Assembly: GCA_002837415.1 (NCBI GenBank)
Contig: PJCV01000005.1
Coordinates: 1-64,000, forward strand
DNA from: Actinomycetales bacterium SN12
GTDB taxonomy: Bacteria > Actinomycetota > Actinomycetes > Actinomycetales > Microbacteriaceae
Direction: 5' to 3'
Length of the DNA stretch: 64,000 bases
Each line of letters starts with the position of its first letter. Position 1 is the stretch's first letter. The position numbers and the translations under genes were made by a program. Positions 1-7,906 of this stretch are shown piece after piece. A model generated the notes under the pieces. That model searched no databases. It saw only the letters and a program-made list of their open reading frames with translations, and was not told the DNA's origin.

Positions 1-1390
1 CTCGAGTGCGTTCACGAACGCCCCACCAGGTGCGGGCCACCATGGGTGCCGCGCTGCGGCCCGCGGTCTCCTTCGGAAGAAGCGGCCGCGGAATGGTCTC
101 GTGTTGGTCGTTCCGTGGCCCCACCGCGGTCCCACCTTGCCCGCTGGCAGAGCGGCTGAGATCAAACTATCTCGGCGGACCGCACGATGGGCTCGACGGG
201 GCCTCAAGTTGGGCCAAAAGCGGCCACGGTGCATCAGTCAGCCGCCCAATCAAGCTGGTTCAGGCTGGCTGGGCGCCGGGCGGTCCTCGGCTGGTCGCAT
301 CCCGGTCACACGATGCCGCGCGGTGGCCCGTTTGGGGCCGGATCATGGCCGCGGGACACTCAATAAGCTGCGCGCAAATGTCGTCCAGACGGGGAAACGG
401 CTGCGAAGAGCCGATGTGGCGAGCGGCACGCGTATGCCGTACCGAGCCTCCTAGGGAGAGAAGACCGAGCGGAGCTTCGCTCCTTGTCGCGGGTCGCTAG
501 CACCTCCTCCGTCGGCGCCGCAGATGGGGCTCAGGCGCTATGCCCAGAGGCCGGCGCTGCGCTTCGGCCTGCGCCGTTTCATGAGCAATGACGACCGCGT
601 GCCCGCGGCCGCGTCGGGGTGGAAACTCGGTCGTTCCTCCCTCGTGCCTCGCTGCGCTCGAGGCTTGGGACCACGGTGCCAAGGCACCCAGAACCGCGGT
701 CCCAAGCAAACCCCGACTTTCCAACGCAAAAACATGGCCATGGTCCCAGAGCACCCGTTGGGCCCTTCGGGTTCTGCTCTGGTACCAAGGGTGCTGGTCC
801 CAAGCTTTTGTGCTGATGAAACGGCAATAATGACCTCGATCGCTCGCTAGAGCTCGCGATTCGAGGGAGAAAGAGAAAAGAGCATAAGGGGAGGTGGCAC
901 CGGGCCGCGTTTCTCCTCCGCTTCGCTACGGTTCAACTTGCCCGCTGGTCGGCGTAGCCGACGCCGCTGAGTCATGCTCTTCAGGCGCTCGCTTCGCTCG
1001 ACCTTCGTGCCTGCCTCACCCTCTGCGCTGACGCGCCTCGGGCCCTCACGGCGGAGCTGACGCTCCGCCGCCTGAGACCGCCCCATCGGGGGCGTTCTCA
1101 GGTGCTCCCGACGATGCCCGCGCCGACGCTCCGCACGGCCCCGGCATCGCCGAACGAAAGCGCGCGGACGCCTTCGGCATGATCATCCTGGCTTGCGAAC
1201 ATTTCCCGAATGGATCACGGAATCATTTCCGCACGTGTAGTCCAGAAGTGACGGAGTGGCAGCCGGAAGTTCGAGCGTCCTGAGCAGCTCGTTCAATACA
1301 TCGGTCCTCGCGGATGACGCTGACCGTGGTCACAGGGCTTGCCTCCCTCGTCTAGCTGCCGGAGCGAATGTCTAAGACCCCTGCGTGTGT
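1..1390. other. Gene-poor, hairpin-rich edge of the accessory island
   Basis: No convincing protein gene is seen here on either strand: the open frames overlap each other, lack family motifs and have no plausible ribosome sites. Between about 470 and 1100 there are many short inverted repeats. Examples are GGAGC-TTC-GCTCC (471-483), CCTCG...CGAGG (647-663), a nested cruciform at 663-707, CCAGAGCA...TGCTCTGG (746-782), GTCGGC-GTA-GCCGAC (about 947-961), GGCGGAGC-TGAC-GCTCCGCC (about 1052-1071) and CTGAGA...TCTCAG (about 1072-1101). GGTCCCA words recur at 128, 698, 742 and 796. The stretch 1100-1390 shows nothing recognisable. It could be a transfer or replication region of the element or decayed sequence; sequence alone does not decide. 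Confidence 0.5.
663..707. repeat. Nested inverted repeat (GGTCCCAAGC cruciform)
   Basis: A perfect 10-bp inverted repeat, GCTTGGGACC (663-672) and GGTCCCAAGC (698-707), encloses a second perfect hairpin, GGTGCC-AA-GGCACC (675-688). A further direct copy of GGTCCCAAGC lies at 796-805, and ACCGCGGTCCCA occurs at both 123-134 and 693-704. No T-run follows, so an ordinary terminator is unlikely. Confidence 0.6.
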
Positions 1391-1993
1391 TCAGTCGGCA
1401 GACTCTGAGCCGTTATACGTCCAATTCGCCGTGCCGTCCCACTCGCCTTGCACAACCCCAAGGAGCAAGGACCGCCAGGTAGTGCGTCCTGCCAGATACC
1501 CGCGGGCTGCACGCAGACGCCACGTTTCGGCGGAGAGCCTGCGTACGACCTCGATGGCTTCATCCAAGGTCACGACCGTTACCCCGGGCACACCGGTCTT
1601 GGACACCAGGCGCAGAAGATAACGATCGTCCTGCTGCCTGATGCGCTCGGGATCGGGGATGAACTCCTCCGCGATGTCCGCGACGAGCAGGTCATGCATG
1701 AATCGGTTTCGTGCCTCGTATGCTGCTGAGGCACTGTCGATCGCTGCTGCGATCGCCGCATGGATCTCCCGATCCCCGATCGCAGCGCATGCCGACATCG
1801 TGCGGCACTGGTCAGCAAGAGTCGACCAGTTCTGCGGGGCATGGAGAAGCGCCTCCCGGGTGTCGAGCCCTCGCAGCTGCGCATGAAGACCCCTGAGCGC
1901 TGCGTCGAGCTCGACAGAACCTTCGGCAATCCGACCTCGCACCACGGTCCACTGATCACCGGGACTCAGGGCCGACAGCTCTTTGAGTTCCAT
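1391..1993 (-). CDS. Small HEPN-like protein, candidate toxin or defence gene
   Basis: This 200-residue protein was not recognised as a named family. Its composition is that of a real helical soluble protein with no signal peptide or membrane segment. Residues 95-100 read RNRFMH, matching the R-N-x3-H catalytic motif of HEPN ribonucleases, and the motif follows an alanine-rich helix as in that fold. HEPN proteins are common as toxins and phage-defence effectors; that role here is inference from the motif and from location on a mobile island. The ATG at 1993 is preceded at 6 nt by GATGCT, a weak version of the local leaderless -10 box. The gene lies downstream of the helicase on the same strand, separated by a 473-bp repeat region. 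It could instead be an uncharacterised phage protein with a chance motif. Confidence 0.55.
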   Translation of the reverse strand: MELKELSALSPGDQWTVVRGRIAEGSVELDAALRGLHAQLRGLDTREALLHAPQNWSTLADQCRTMSACAAIGDREIHAAIAAAIDSASAAYEARNRFMHDLLVADIAEEFIPDPERIRQQDDRYLLRLVSKTGVPGVTVVTLDEAIEVVRRLSAETWRLRAARGYLAGRTTWRSLLLGVVQGEWDGTANWTYNGSESAD

Positions 1994-2466
1994 CCCCTCA
2001 GCATCCCAGGTAGAACGCGCCCGTCGGCGACTTTCGAGATCTGACCTACGAAACGGGGTCAGCCCAGTTCACTCACGAGGGACTTCCCGTTCCTGTCGTC
2101 GGGGGACACATCGGGCTAACGAAGCTCGGTGCAGGTAGGACGATGCACTTGTGCAGTTGATGGCCAGAAGTGTCTTGTTCAACGGGTGAGCAGGGATCTG
2201 GGATGTGAACTGCAGAACTGCATCGACCGGCACCTGTGCCGTCCGATGCAGTTCTGCAGTCGTTGGACGTAAGTCTTCCAATGTGCTTTACGTAGGGGGG
2301 TTTCGGCTTTCAACTGCACAACTGCATAGGGCCCAGCAGGTCGATGACTCTTCAGATGCTGGCGCGCCCGAGCTCATAATGAGAAGGCGTGGAGCGTGCG
2401 ATAGTGACGGTCATCGGACGCTGGGAGCAGGCCACGAAGGACGCGTGACACGCCCTCGTCTCACCC
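1994..2466. other. Intergenic region with alternating iteron-like repeats
   Basis: This 473-bp gap between the helicase and the small HEPN-like gene has no believable gene. Its middle part (2143-2327) holds four 16-bp repeats in alternating orientation, listed separately. The parts 1994-2142 and 2328-2466 show nothing I recognise, although a promoter for the minus-strand gene below should lie near 1994-2050. Confidence 0.6.
2143..2327. repeat. Four alternating 16-bp repeats, candidate origin iterons
   Basis: Four copies of a doublet AACTGCA-S-AASTGCAT occur: minus strand 2143-2158 (AACTGCACAAGTGCAT), plus 2208-2223 (AACTGCAGAACTGCAT), minus 2246-2261 (GACTGCAGAACTGCAT) and plus 2312-2327 (AACTGCACAACTGCAT). 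Each doublet contains two half-sites 8 bp apart. Centre-to-centre spacings are about 65, 38 and 66 bp, so the array is symmetric about its middle pair, which also forms a 17-bp perfect inverted repeat (2209-2225 with 2244-2260). Position beside a P4/D5-type helicase suggests a replication origin; partition or recombinase arm sites are alternatives. Confidence 0.75.
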
Positions 2467-4041
2467 TCAGACAACGAAGACAGCGCTGGGCGGATCATCG
2501 GAACTTTCCCAGGGGCCAGTGGGCGGGTCCGCGTCCGGGACCGAGACCTCGTGACTTCGGTCGTAAGGATCGCTAGCAATCGGAACCCCACCGTTGCCGG
2601 CGAGTCCGAGACCCCCGCGTACCATCCCGCGGCTCTTCTTCACAGACGGGAAGCCGAGCCGGTCAAGGGCGTGCCCGAACTCAGTGCGCCCAAGTCTGTG
2701 CTCTGCGAAGATGCGTTCCGCGGTCGCCCAGTCAGTGTAGGCGTCGTGAAGCTCCTTCGTGGTGTTGCCACCGGTCGAAGGCGATTCAGTGCAGACAGCT
2801 TCGATAAACCTCTTGACGCTGTCCTGGGCGGCGGCATAGCCGCTGGTGGCCAACGTGACGGCTTCAGGCTCGGCGAGCCCTCCGGTCCAGTACTGACGCA
2901 AGCCCTCGACTGCCCACGTGAGGATGCCGTCAGCCTCGTCCTGGAGCTTGGATGCAAGCCTCGGGTCTCGGTCTTTCTTCTGGATGAAGACGTCGAACAT
3001 GATGACGCGGACACGCTCCCAGACCGCCGGGTCATCGGCTGGCAGCGTCGGAAGATGGTTGGTGACCAGAAGGATCAGCCAGGACGCCAAGAACGTGATC
3101 GGCTTTTCATACAAGCCACGAGCGGTGACCGGATCGCCACCCGTCAGGCTCTTAAGAAGGGCCGACGCGATGCGGGCCATCTTCTCAGTCTCTGACAGTG
3201 CCACGAACCGTGCCCCTCGCAGATCGAACAGCGCGGGCGACGCGGCATTCGCATTGCCCTTCGTGCGCTCGAACAGAGTGGATGGAGCGTAGTGAGTGTA
3301 ATCGCCGATTGCCCAGCCGAGTGCCTCGTAGGTCACACCCTTACCGTTGCGGCCAGAGCCGGTCGCGATCACAAGAATGTGTTCCAGCTGCTTGCCGACA
3401 AGCGCGAGGCCGAGGACACGCTGTAGATACGCGCGTACCTCGTCGTCGGGCAGGACCTGCTCGAGGAACGTCGACCACCGTTCACGCGGTGCCGTCAGAT
3501 CGTACGAACCGCGGGTGATCTTGGTAATCCGATCCAGTGGATCGTGTGGTCGAAGTTCGAACGACTCAAGGTCAAGCAGGCCAGACGGAGTGTTCAGTAC
3601 GAATGGGTCGGCGTCGAGTTCGGATGCGCTCACGGAGACACCGGGGAGGCCCGCTGCGAGTTTGAGCACACCCTTGGCGCCGGCAGCAGTCTGCGCCTTC
3701 ACAAGATCGGAATACAGATCCTTGTCGGTGAGCCCATCGGCAGCGAGCCTACGGATGGTCTTCATGACGGCGTTCGTGGCGCCTTTATCAGCGTCGTCGG
3801 CAGCCCAATGCGTCTTGTCGTATCGAAACCATCCGAGACCGGTGACGTGCATGAACTTCAGCTGGAAGTCGGCGGCCACCTCATAGGCGATCCGCATGTG
3901 GAGACGATGCTGTTTTGCGCTCTCGCGAAGCCAATGGGTCTGATACTCGATGTCGAGAGCATCCGGACGACCACCGCGGTCGACGAGGTCGAGGTCTGTG
4001 GTTGTGTCAAAGCTAGTGTCAGCGTCCGCTGATACGGTCAT
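2467..4041 (-). CDS. D5/P4-type superfamily 3 helicase of a mobile element
   Basis: This 524-residue protein is the replication helicase of an integrated element. Superfamily 3 ATPases of the phage/plasmid D5 and P4 type open DNA at the element origin. Visible features are a D5_N-like region (about 140-220), Walker A ATGSGRNGKG at 226-235, and a later VTNHLP segment (about 320) typical of the sensor region. P4 alpha-type proteins usually have about 750 residues with an N-terminal primase domain; here only about 140 residues precede the D5 region and no primase motif is seen, so priming must come from elsewhere. The ATG at 4041 has AAAGGA 7 nt upstream. It shares its strand with the excisionase-like gene, 117 bp upstream, and has repeat-rich DNA downstream. 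Confidence 0.85.
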   Translation of the reverse strand: MTVSADADTSFDTTTDLDLVDRGGRPDALDIEYQTHWLRESAKQHRLHMRIAYEVAADFQLKFMHVTGLGWFRYDKTHWAADDADKGATNAVMKTIRRLAADGLTDKDLYSDLVKAQTAAGAKGVLKLAAGLPGVSVSASELDADPFVLNTPSGLLDLESFELRPHDPLDRITKITRGSYDLTAPRERWSTFLEQVLPDDEVRAYLQRVLGLALVGKQLEHILVIATGSGRNGKGVTYEALGWAIGDYTHYAPSTLFERTKGNANAASPALFDLRGARFVALSETEKMARIASALLKSLTGGDPVTARGLYEKPITFLASWLILLVTNHLPTLPADDPAVWERVRVIMFDVFIQKKDRDPRLASKLQDEADGILTWAVEGLRQYWTGGLAEPEAVTLATSGYAAAQDSVKRFIEAVCTESPSTGGNTTKELHDAYTDWATAERIFAEHRLGRTEFGHALDRLGFPSVKKSRGMVRGGLGLAGNGGVPIASDPYDRSHEVSVPDADPPTGPWESSDDPPSAVFVV

Positions 4042-4101
4042 ATGCAGGTCCTTTGGTGAGAAACGAGTTGCCGCTCGTTAGCCGAGATCTGTTGTGTGAA
4101 G

Positions 4102-4126
4102 CGCCCCGGCTTTTCCGGGGCGTTTT
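4102..4126 (+). terminator. Hairpin with T-run between excisionase and helicase genes
   Basis: CGCCCCGG (4102-4109) and CCGGGGCG (4115-4122) form a perfect 8-bp stem with a TTTT run after it on the plus strand. It lies in the leader of the minus-strand helicase gene, so it would block antisense transcription or act as a two-way attenuator. The minus-strand side has no T-run. Confidence 0.6.
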
Positions 4127-4158
4127 GCTTTGGTCGCGCTGTGGGCCGTGTCTCTGCG

Positions 4159-4353
4159 TCACATCGCTGGTTCCAGCTGCTCCTCAATCCACAGGTCGAC
4201 ATCGGCCTGGCGCCAACGCACCGCAGAGCCGATCTTGACAGCGCGCGGCAGTGACTCGCCGAGCGACCGCTTGCGGTAGATGGTCGACACTGACATGCCG
4301 GTGAGTGCGGACAGTTCCTTCACGTCGAGCAGAGTGGGCTGGCGAGCGGTCAT
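4159..4353 (-). CDS. Excisionase-like helix-turn-helix protein
   Basis: This 64-residue protein is a MerR/HTH_17-type DNA-binding protein. LDVKELSALTGMSVSTIYRK forms the helix-turn-helix, followed by a basic wing and an RWRQADVDLWI segment, the usual end of phage excisionases. Such proteins bend DNA at the attachment site and direct the integrase toward excision. An ATG 17 codons upstream exists, but the start at 4353 has a good AAAGGAAG site 5 nt before it. The gene is divergent from the regulator-integrase pair and upstream of the helicase, the normal place for a recombination directionality factor. A purely regulatory role is possible. Confidence 0.8.
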   Translation of the reverse strand: MTARQPTLLDVKELSALTGMSVSTIYRKRSLGESLPRAVKIGSAVRWRQADVDLWIEEQLEPAM

Positions 4354-4429
4354 GATTACTTCCTTTTGCTTGTGAATACCATAAATGCGTAGCGTGTGCG
4401 CCACGTTAGCACAGGTTCTAAATATCTAG

Positions 4430-4435
4430 TAATCT
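4430..4435 (+). promoter_or_regulatory. -10 box TAATCT for leaderless regulator transcript
   Basis: TAATCT ends 6 nt before the ATG at 4442 and there is no Shine-Dalgarno site, so the transcript probably begins at the start codon. The 88-bp divergent region 4354-4441 is AT-rich (about TCTAAATATCTAG) and must also hold the promoter of the excisionase-helicase genes, making it the likely control switch of the element. Confidence 0.65.
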
Positions 4436-4441
4436 CTGAGT

Positions 4442-5185
4442 ATGGAGTCGACGACATACGCCGAAGCGGTTGGTCGCTTCTTGCGTGCTTTCCGCCAGGA
4501 TCGCGGAATCACGATGGACACGGTCGCGCAAGCGGGCCGCGAGTTCGGCGCCAGGTGGAGCCTGTCGAGTGTGCAGGCCATCGAAGGAGGGAAGGCAGCC
4601 CCAACTCTTCCGACTCTGCTGACTCTTGCGCTCGTTCTCGGGCGACTCTCGGGGGAGTCAATCCGACTGGCGGACCTGCTGGGGGCAGCTGAGTTCCTCG
4701 ATCGCCCGTACATCCTTAGCTCCGATCAGCCGGTCAAGCGATCGTGGGTCGAGAGGGTGCTCTCGGGAGCTCCAGTCGAGATACTCGCCGAGGATCATGC
4801 TCATGCTCCTGTGACGAGTCCCACTGAAGACGATTGGGACGAGGAACTGGAGCTTGAGGCGTTGCGTTTGCGCTCCGCCAGCACCGATGCTGCGCGGAGC
4901 TATGACAGCGTCGACGCGATGTGGGATGCCGCGAACCAGCCGTCTGAGCTCCCCCCGAGCTTGCGCGGGCCCCGGCCGCCGGTCAGCCTCGCGGAGTCCC
5001 GTGCCGCGAAGAAACTCGGCATTCGGCCGCTTCTTCTTCAGCGCCACGCGTCTAAGCTCTGGGGGCACTCTCTCGAGGCTGAAGCGAAGCAGCGTGCGGG
5101 AGCGGCGAGCACCCCGCAAGCGCGCGGCCGCGTGACGCGCATCCTCGTCGATGAGATCCGCGCGTCCCTGGAAAGCGAGGACTGA
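4442..5185 (+). CDS. Xre-family HTH regulator of the mobile element
   Basis: This 247-residue protein has an N-terminal helix-turn-helix of the Cro/CI type (about residues 8-60, with SSVQAIEGGKAAPTLPTLL as the recognition helix and following turn). A long acidic and charged C-terminal region follows that I do not recognise. It probably represses the element's excision and replication genes. The stop codon overlaps the integrase start (TGATG), so the two are translated together. The ATG lacks a ribosome site and has a TAATCT box 6 nt upstream, indicating a leaderless message. Helicase and excisionase genes run the other way from the same 88-bp gap, as in phage lysogeny switches. Confidence 0.75.
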   Translation: MESTTYAEAVGRFLRAFRQDRGITMDTVAQAGREFGARWSLSSVQAIEGGKAAPTLPTLLTLALVLGRLSGESIRLADLLGAAEFLDRPYILSSDQPVKRSWVERVLSGAPVEILAEDHAHAPVTSPTEDDWDEELELEALRLRSASTDAARSYDSVDAMWDAANQPSELPPSLRGPRPPVSLAESRAAKKLGIRPLLLQRHASKLWGHSLEAEAKQRAGAASTPQARGRVTRILVDEIRASLESED

Positions 5186-6330
5186 TGGCTAGGCCACGGT
5201 TGGCGATCGGAACGTACGGCACCATCAACGTGGCTGAGGTTCAGCCGGGGAAATGGCGTGCCCGAGCTCGCTACCGCTTCGCCGACGGGAAGTCTCGCCA
5301 GATCGAGAAGCACGCGCCGAGCAAGGCGAAGGCGACGGCCGCGCTGAAGAACGCGCTGACCACGATCGAGGCTGCCCGTGGTGGTGAGCTGAAGCCGGCG
5401 ACGCACCTTCGTGCTCTTGGGCAGAGGTTTCTGGAGTCCCGTCGGGAGTTGGGCCGCTCGGAAGGCACGCTGGAGACGTACGGATATGCAGTGACCGCGC
5501 ACATCACGCCCCGGATCGGCGATCTCTCGGTCGCGGAAGCAACGCCTGAGCGGCTGCAGAAGTTCCTCAACGCCGTTGAGAAGGAGGCTGGTCCCGGGGC
5601 AGCGAAGAACTGCCGGTCGGCCCTGAGCGGCATGCTCGGCCTTGCGGTGCGGAACGGAGCTTTGTCCCATAACCCCGTGCGTGAGCTCGAGCGCGTCACC
5701 CAGAGGAAGAAGAAGGGGAGCACGGCGATTCCGCTGGACGAGCTCCCTGCATTCCTCGAGCGCGTTCGTGCTGACGAGAAGCTCCTCGAGTGGGACACGG
5801 TCGACCTGATCACGTTCATGCTCGCATCCGGGTGGCGCGTCGCCGAGGTATGCGCGCTCGAAGCGGACGCCATCGATTTCGCCGCCGGCACAGCGTCCGT
5901 CGTGGCGCAGAACGTGCGTGTGAAGGGGAAGGGGATCGTGCGCCAGGAGTTTGCGAAGACTGACAAGTCTGCGCGTACGACGCACTTGCCGGAGGCGACG
6001 ATGAGCCTGCTGCACAAGCGTCACGAGAGATTGCGCGACGATAGCGGCCTGATCTTCCCGACCCCGCTGATGCGACCTCGGGACCCATCGAACACGCAGC
6101 GCGAGCTACGAGACCGGCGCGACAGCCTGGGTTACCCGGGCTTGTCTACGCACGCTTTCCGGAAGACAGTAGCCACGATTCTCGACAAGGCCGGTCTATC
6201 CGCTACGGAGATCGCCGACTACCTGGGCCACGAGAATCCGAGCATGACCCAGGACGTATACATGAACACGCTCAAGGGCTCGACCAAGGCAGCGGGAGTG
6301 ATGGGCAAGTCGCTGCAGGGGCTCATCTAG
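5185..6330 (+). CDS. Tyrosine site-specific integrase
   Basis: This 381-residue recombinase integrates and excises the element at a specific chromosomal site. An N-terminal Arm-type DNA-binding part (about 1-65), a SAM-like core-binding domain (about 75-165) and a C-terminal catalytic domain (about 180-370) can be followed. The catalytic set is present: R218 in GWRVAEV, H323 and R326 in HAFR, H349 in LGH and nucleophile Y359 in VYMN. Length and completeness suggest it is active. The start overlaps the stop of the upstream regulator. The attachment site is not visible: the tRNA genes at 8326-8640 have no second copy of their 3' ends in the window. Confidence 0.93.
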   Translation: MARPRLAIGTYGTINVAEVQPGKWRARARYRFADGKSRQIEKHAPSKAKATAALKNALTTIEAARGGELKPATHLRALGQRFLESRRELGRSEGTLETYGYAVTAHITPRIGDLSVAEATPERLQKFLNAVEKEAGPGAAKNCRSALSGMLGLAVRNGALSHNPVRELERVTQRKKKGSTAIPLDELPAFLERVRADEKLLEWDTVDLITFMLASGWRVAEVCALEADAIDFAAGTASVVAQNVRVKGKGIVRQEFAKTDKSARTTHLPEATMSLLHKRHERLRDDSGLIFPTPLMRPRDPSNTQRELRDRRDSLGYPGLSTHAFRKTVATILDKAGLSATEIADYLGHENPSMTQDVYMNTLKGSTKAAGVMGKSLQGLI

Positions 6331-6571
6331 GAGGTCGCGCCGTGCTGCTACGAGGTCGGCCCTGGCCGGGGGCGCGAGTCGGGGGTTGGAGAGAAGCCCA
6401 CGGGTTGTCGGTCATCCAAGCGAAGGCAGTGGCGGCTGAACCGACGCACCCGCAACGCCTCAGGATGACTATCGTCGGAGGCAGAGGAGGCTGCTGTCGA
6501 GCTTGTGCAGTAGCAGGCCAAGGTAATCTTCGGGAGTCGTCGACCGGGCTGGCGGACGGTGAGGGGCTGAC

Positions 6572-7906
6572 GTGGGCGAGGTAGCGGCTGGCACACCTCG
6601 CCTTGGCGTGATGGTCGACGGGAGTGGCTCTGAGGAGGCACCGGTCGCAATGTTCTTGGATAACGGCTCGTCATTGGAGCTCACCCTCGTCGTCGATCCC
6701 GCCGTCCGGTTGAGTGAACGATATGAACGCTGGTGGGGGCACCGCGTCATGTATATGGATGACCCCGACCGCACTCGACGCAGCTACGAGCCACCTCGCT
6801 CGCTCGGATTCCGAGACAGTTACGGCACTATCGTGCTCGTCGGCTGCCGATCAACCGACTCTCGCACGACCGGTGGAGGTAGCGGTCACGGCAAGCTTGT
6901 TGCGAACTTCGCCGTGATCGACGGCCAGTGGCTCGACTACGAGCAGATCAATGGCCTCCGCACTGACGCACCCGGAGTCGCTGCCTGGACCCGACTGAGC
7001 GGTATTCGTGTCGATGTGCAGCGAGACGATCGACGTCGGGCGACATCGGTGCGGATGGATCTGGAGTCACCCGCAGACATCCGACTTGCCAGTGCGATGA
7101 ACCTCGGAATGCACTTGCACTGGCGTACCGACAACCCCAGAGGGCGGTTCAGCGCCGAAGAAGTCGTGCAACTGCAGACACTCGTTCGAGGCCGCCGCAC
7201 CTGGGACGACCATCTCGACTTGCATGGAGCAGTTCTTGACCTCGCAGCGATCTCGGCATGGGAGCCATTCGGCTTCAAGAGCATCGAAGTGCAGATCGAT
7301 AGTGACCGAGTGCGTACCGGCGCGGATACTTACAGCGATCCCCAGTGGCGCAAGGTTGCCACTCACCGTCTCATCAAGCACGAGGCCTGGAAAGAGGGAC
7401 CTCGGTTCCTCTTTCCGTTCGCCGACGTCGGGCCGCGCGGCGTCAAGCGGTGGTTTCGAGTCAGGCGAGACTACGAGCGAGTCATCCATGCGCTGATGCG
7501 GGTTCTCTACTCGGACGATCCGTGGGATCTCAGCAGTGTGGTGCAGAGCGGCATCGCCTTAGAAGCTCTCGGGTACATGATCGATCTTCGGAAGAACGAT
7601 GGGGTACATCTCAATGTCCGGAAGCAGATGAACTTCAAGCCCGGCCTCCGCGTGATTCTGGCGGACATGGAGTTTGTGCCGCTCGATGATGCCGAAGGCT
7701 GGATCGAGAGAAGCTACGCCGCCTACATGGGGTCCAAGCACGTGGACCGGGCGATGCCTGATTCCCTCGACCTCCTGAACACGCTGCGCGAGAACCTCCT
7801 CGTTCTGAGGTTCTGGATCGGTTTGAAGATCGGCGTTCCGGCAGCGACGTTGGAGAATCTCCTCCAGCGTGACCAGCTGAGCTCGCAGTTCATCGCTCTC
7901 GATTGA
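6572..7906 (+). CDS. ApeA-like HEPN protein, candidate anti-phage defence gene
   Basis: This 444-residue protein resembles ApeA defence proteins: a beta-rich N-terminal half (about residues 30-250) followed by a helical HEPN domain. Near the C terminus YMGSKHVDRAMPDSLDLL (about 385-402) matches the KHxDR-P signature I associate with the ApeA HEPN end, followed by a hydrophobic helix and LKIGVP. ApeA provides abortive defence through its HEPN ribonuclease. The family call is from remembered motifs, not a profile search. The GTG at 6572 is used here; ATG at 6611 or 6650 are alternatives and none has a strong ribosome site. It lies 241 bp after the integrase, a usual cargo position. No partner gene is visible, consistent with single-gene ApeA systems. 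Confidence 0.6.
   Translation: MGEVAAGTPRLGVMVDGSGSEEAPVAMFLDNGSSLELTLVVDPAVRLSERYERWWGHRVMYMDDPDRTRRSYEPPRSLGFRDSYGTIVLVGCRSTDSRTTGGGSGHGKLVANFAVIDGQWLDYEQINGLRTDAPGVAAWTRLSGIRVDVQRDDRRRATSVRMDLESPADIRLASAMNLGMHLHWRTDNPRGRFSAEEVVQLQTLVRGRRTWDDHLDLHGAVLDLAAISAWEPFGFKSIEVQIDSDRVRTGADTYSDPQWRKVATHRLIKHEAWKEGPRFLFPFADVGPRGVKRWFRVRRDYERVIHALMRVLYSDDPWDLSSVVQSGIALEALGYMIDLRKNDGVHLNVRKQMNFKPGLRVILADMEFVPLDDAEGWIERSYAAYMGSKHVDRAMPDSLDLLNTLRENLLVLRFWIGLKIGVPAATLENLLQRDQLSSQFIALD

Noticed and set aside
101..454. 117-codon open frame on the plus strand
   Set aside because: It overlaps another longer open frame, has an arginine-rich random-like composition and no ribosome site or family motif.
2205..2576. 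123-codon open frame across the iteron region
   Set aside because: Composition is random-like, it covers the repeat array and overlaps the helicase end on the opposite strand.
6342..6584. 80-codon frame between integrase and the ApeA-like gene
   Set aside because: No ribosome site, no family, and it overlaps the likely promoter of the downstream gene.
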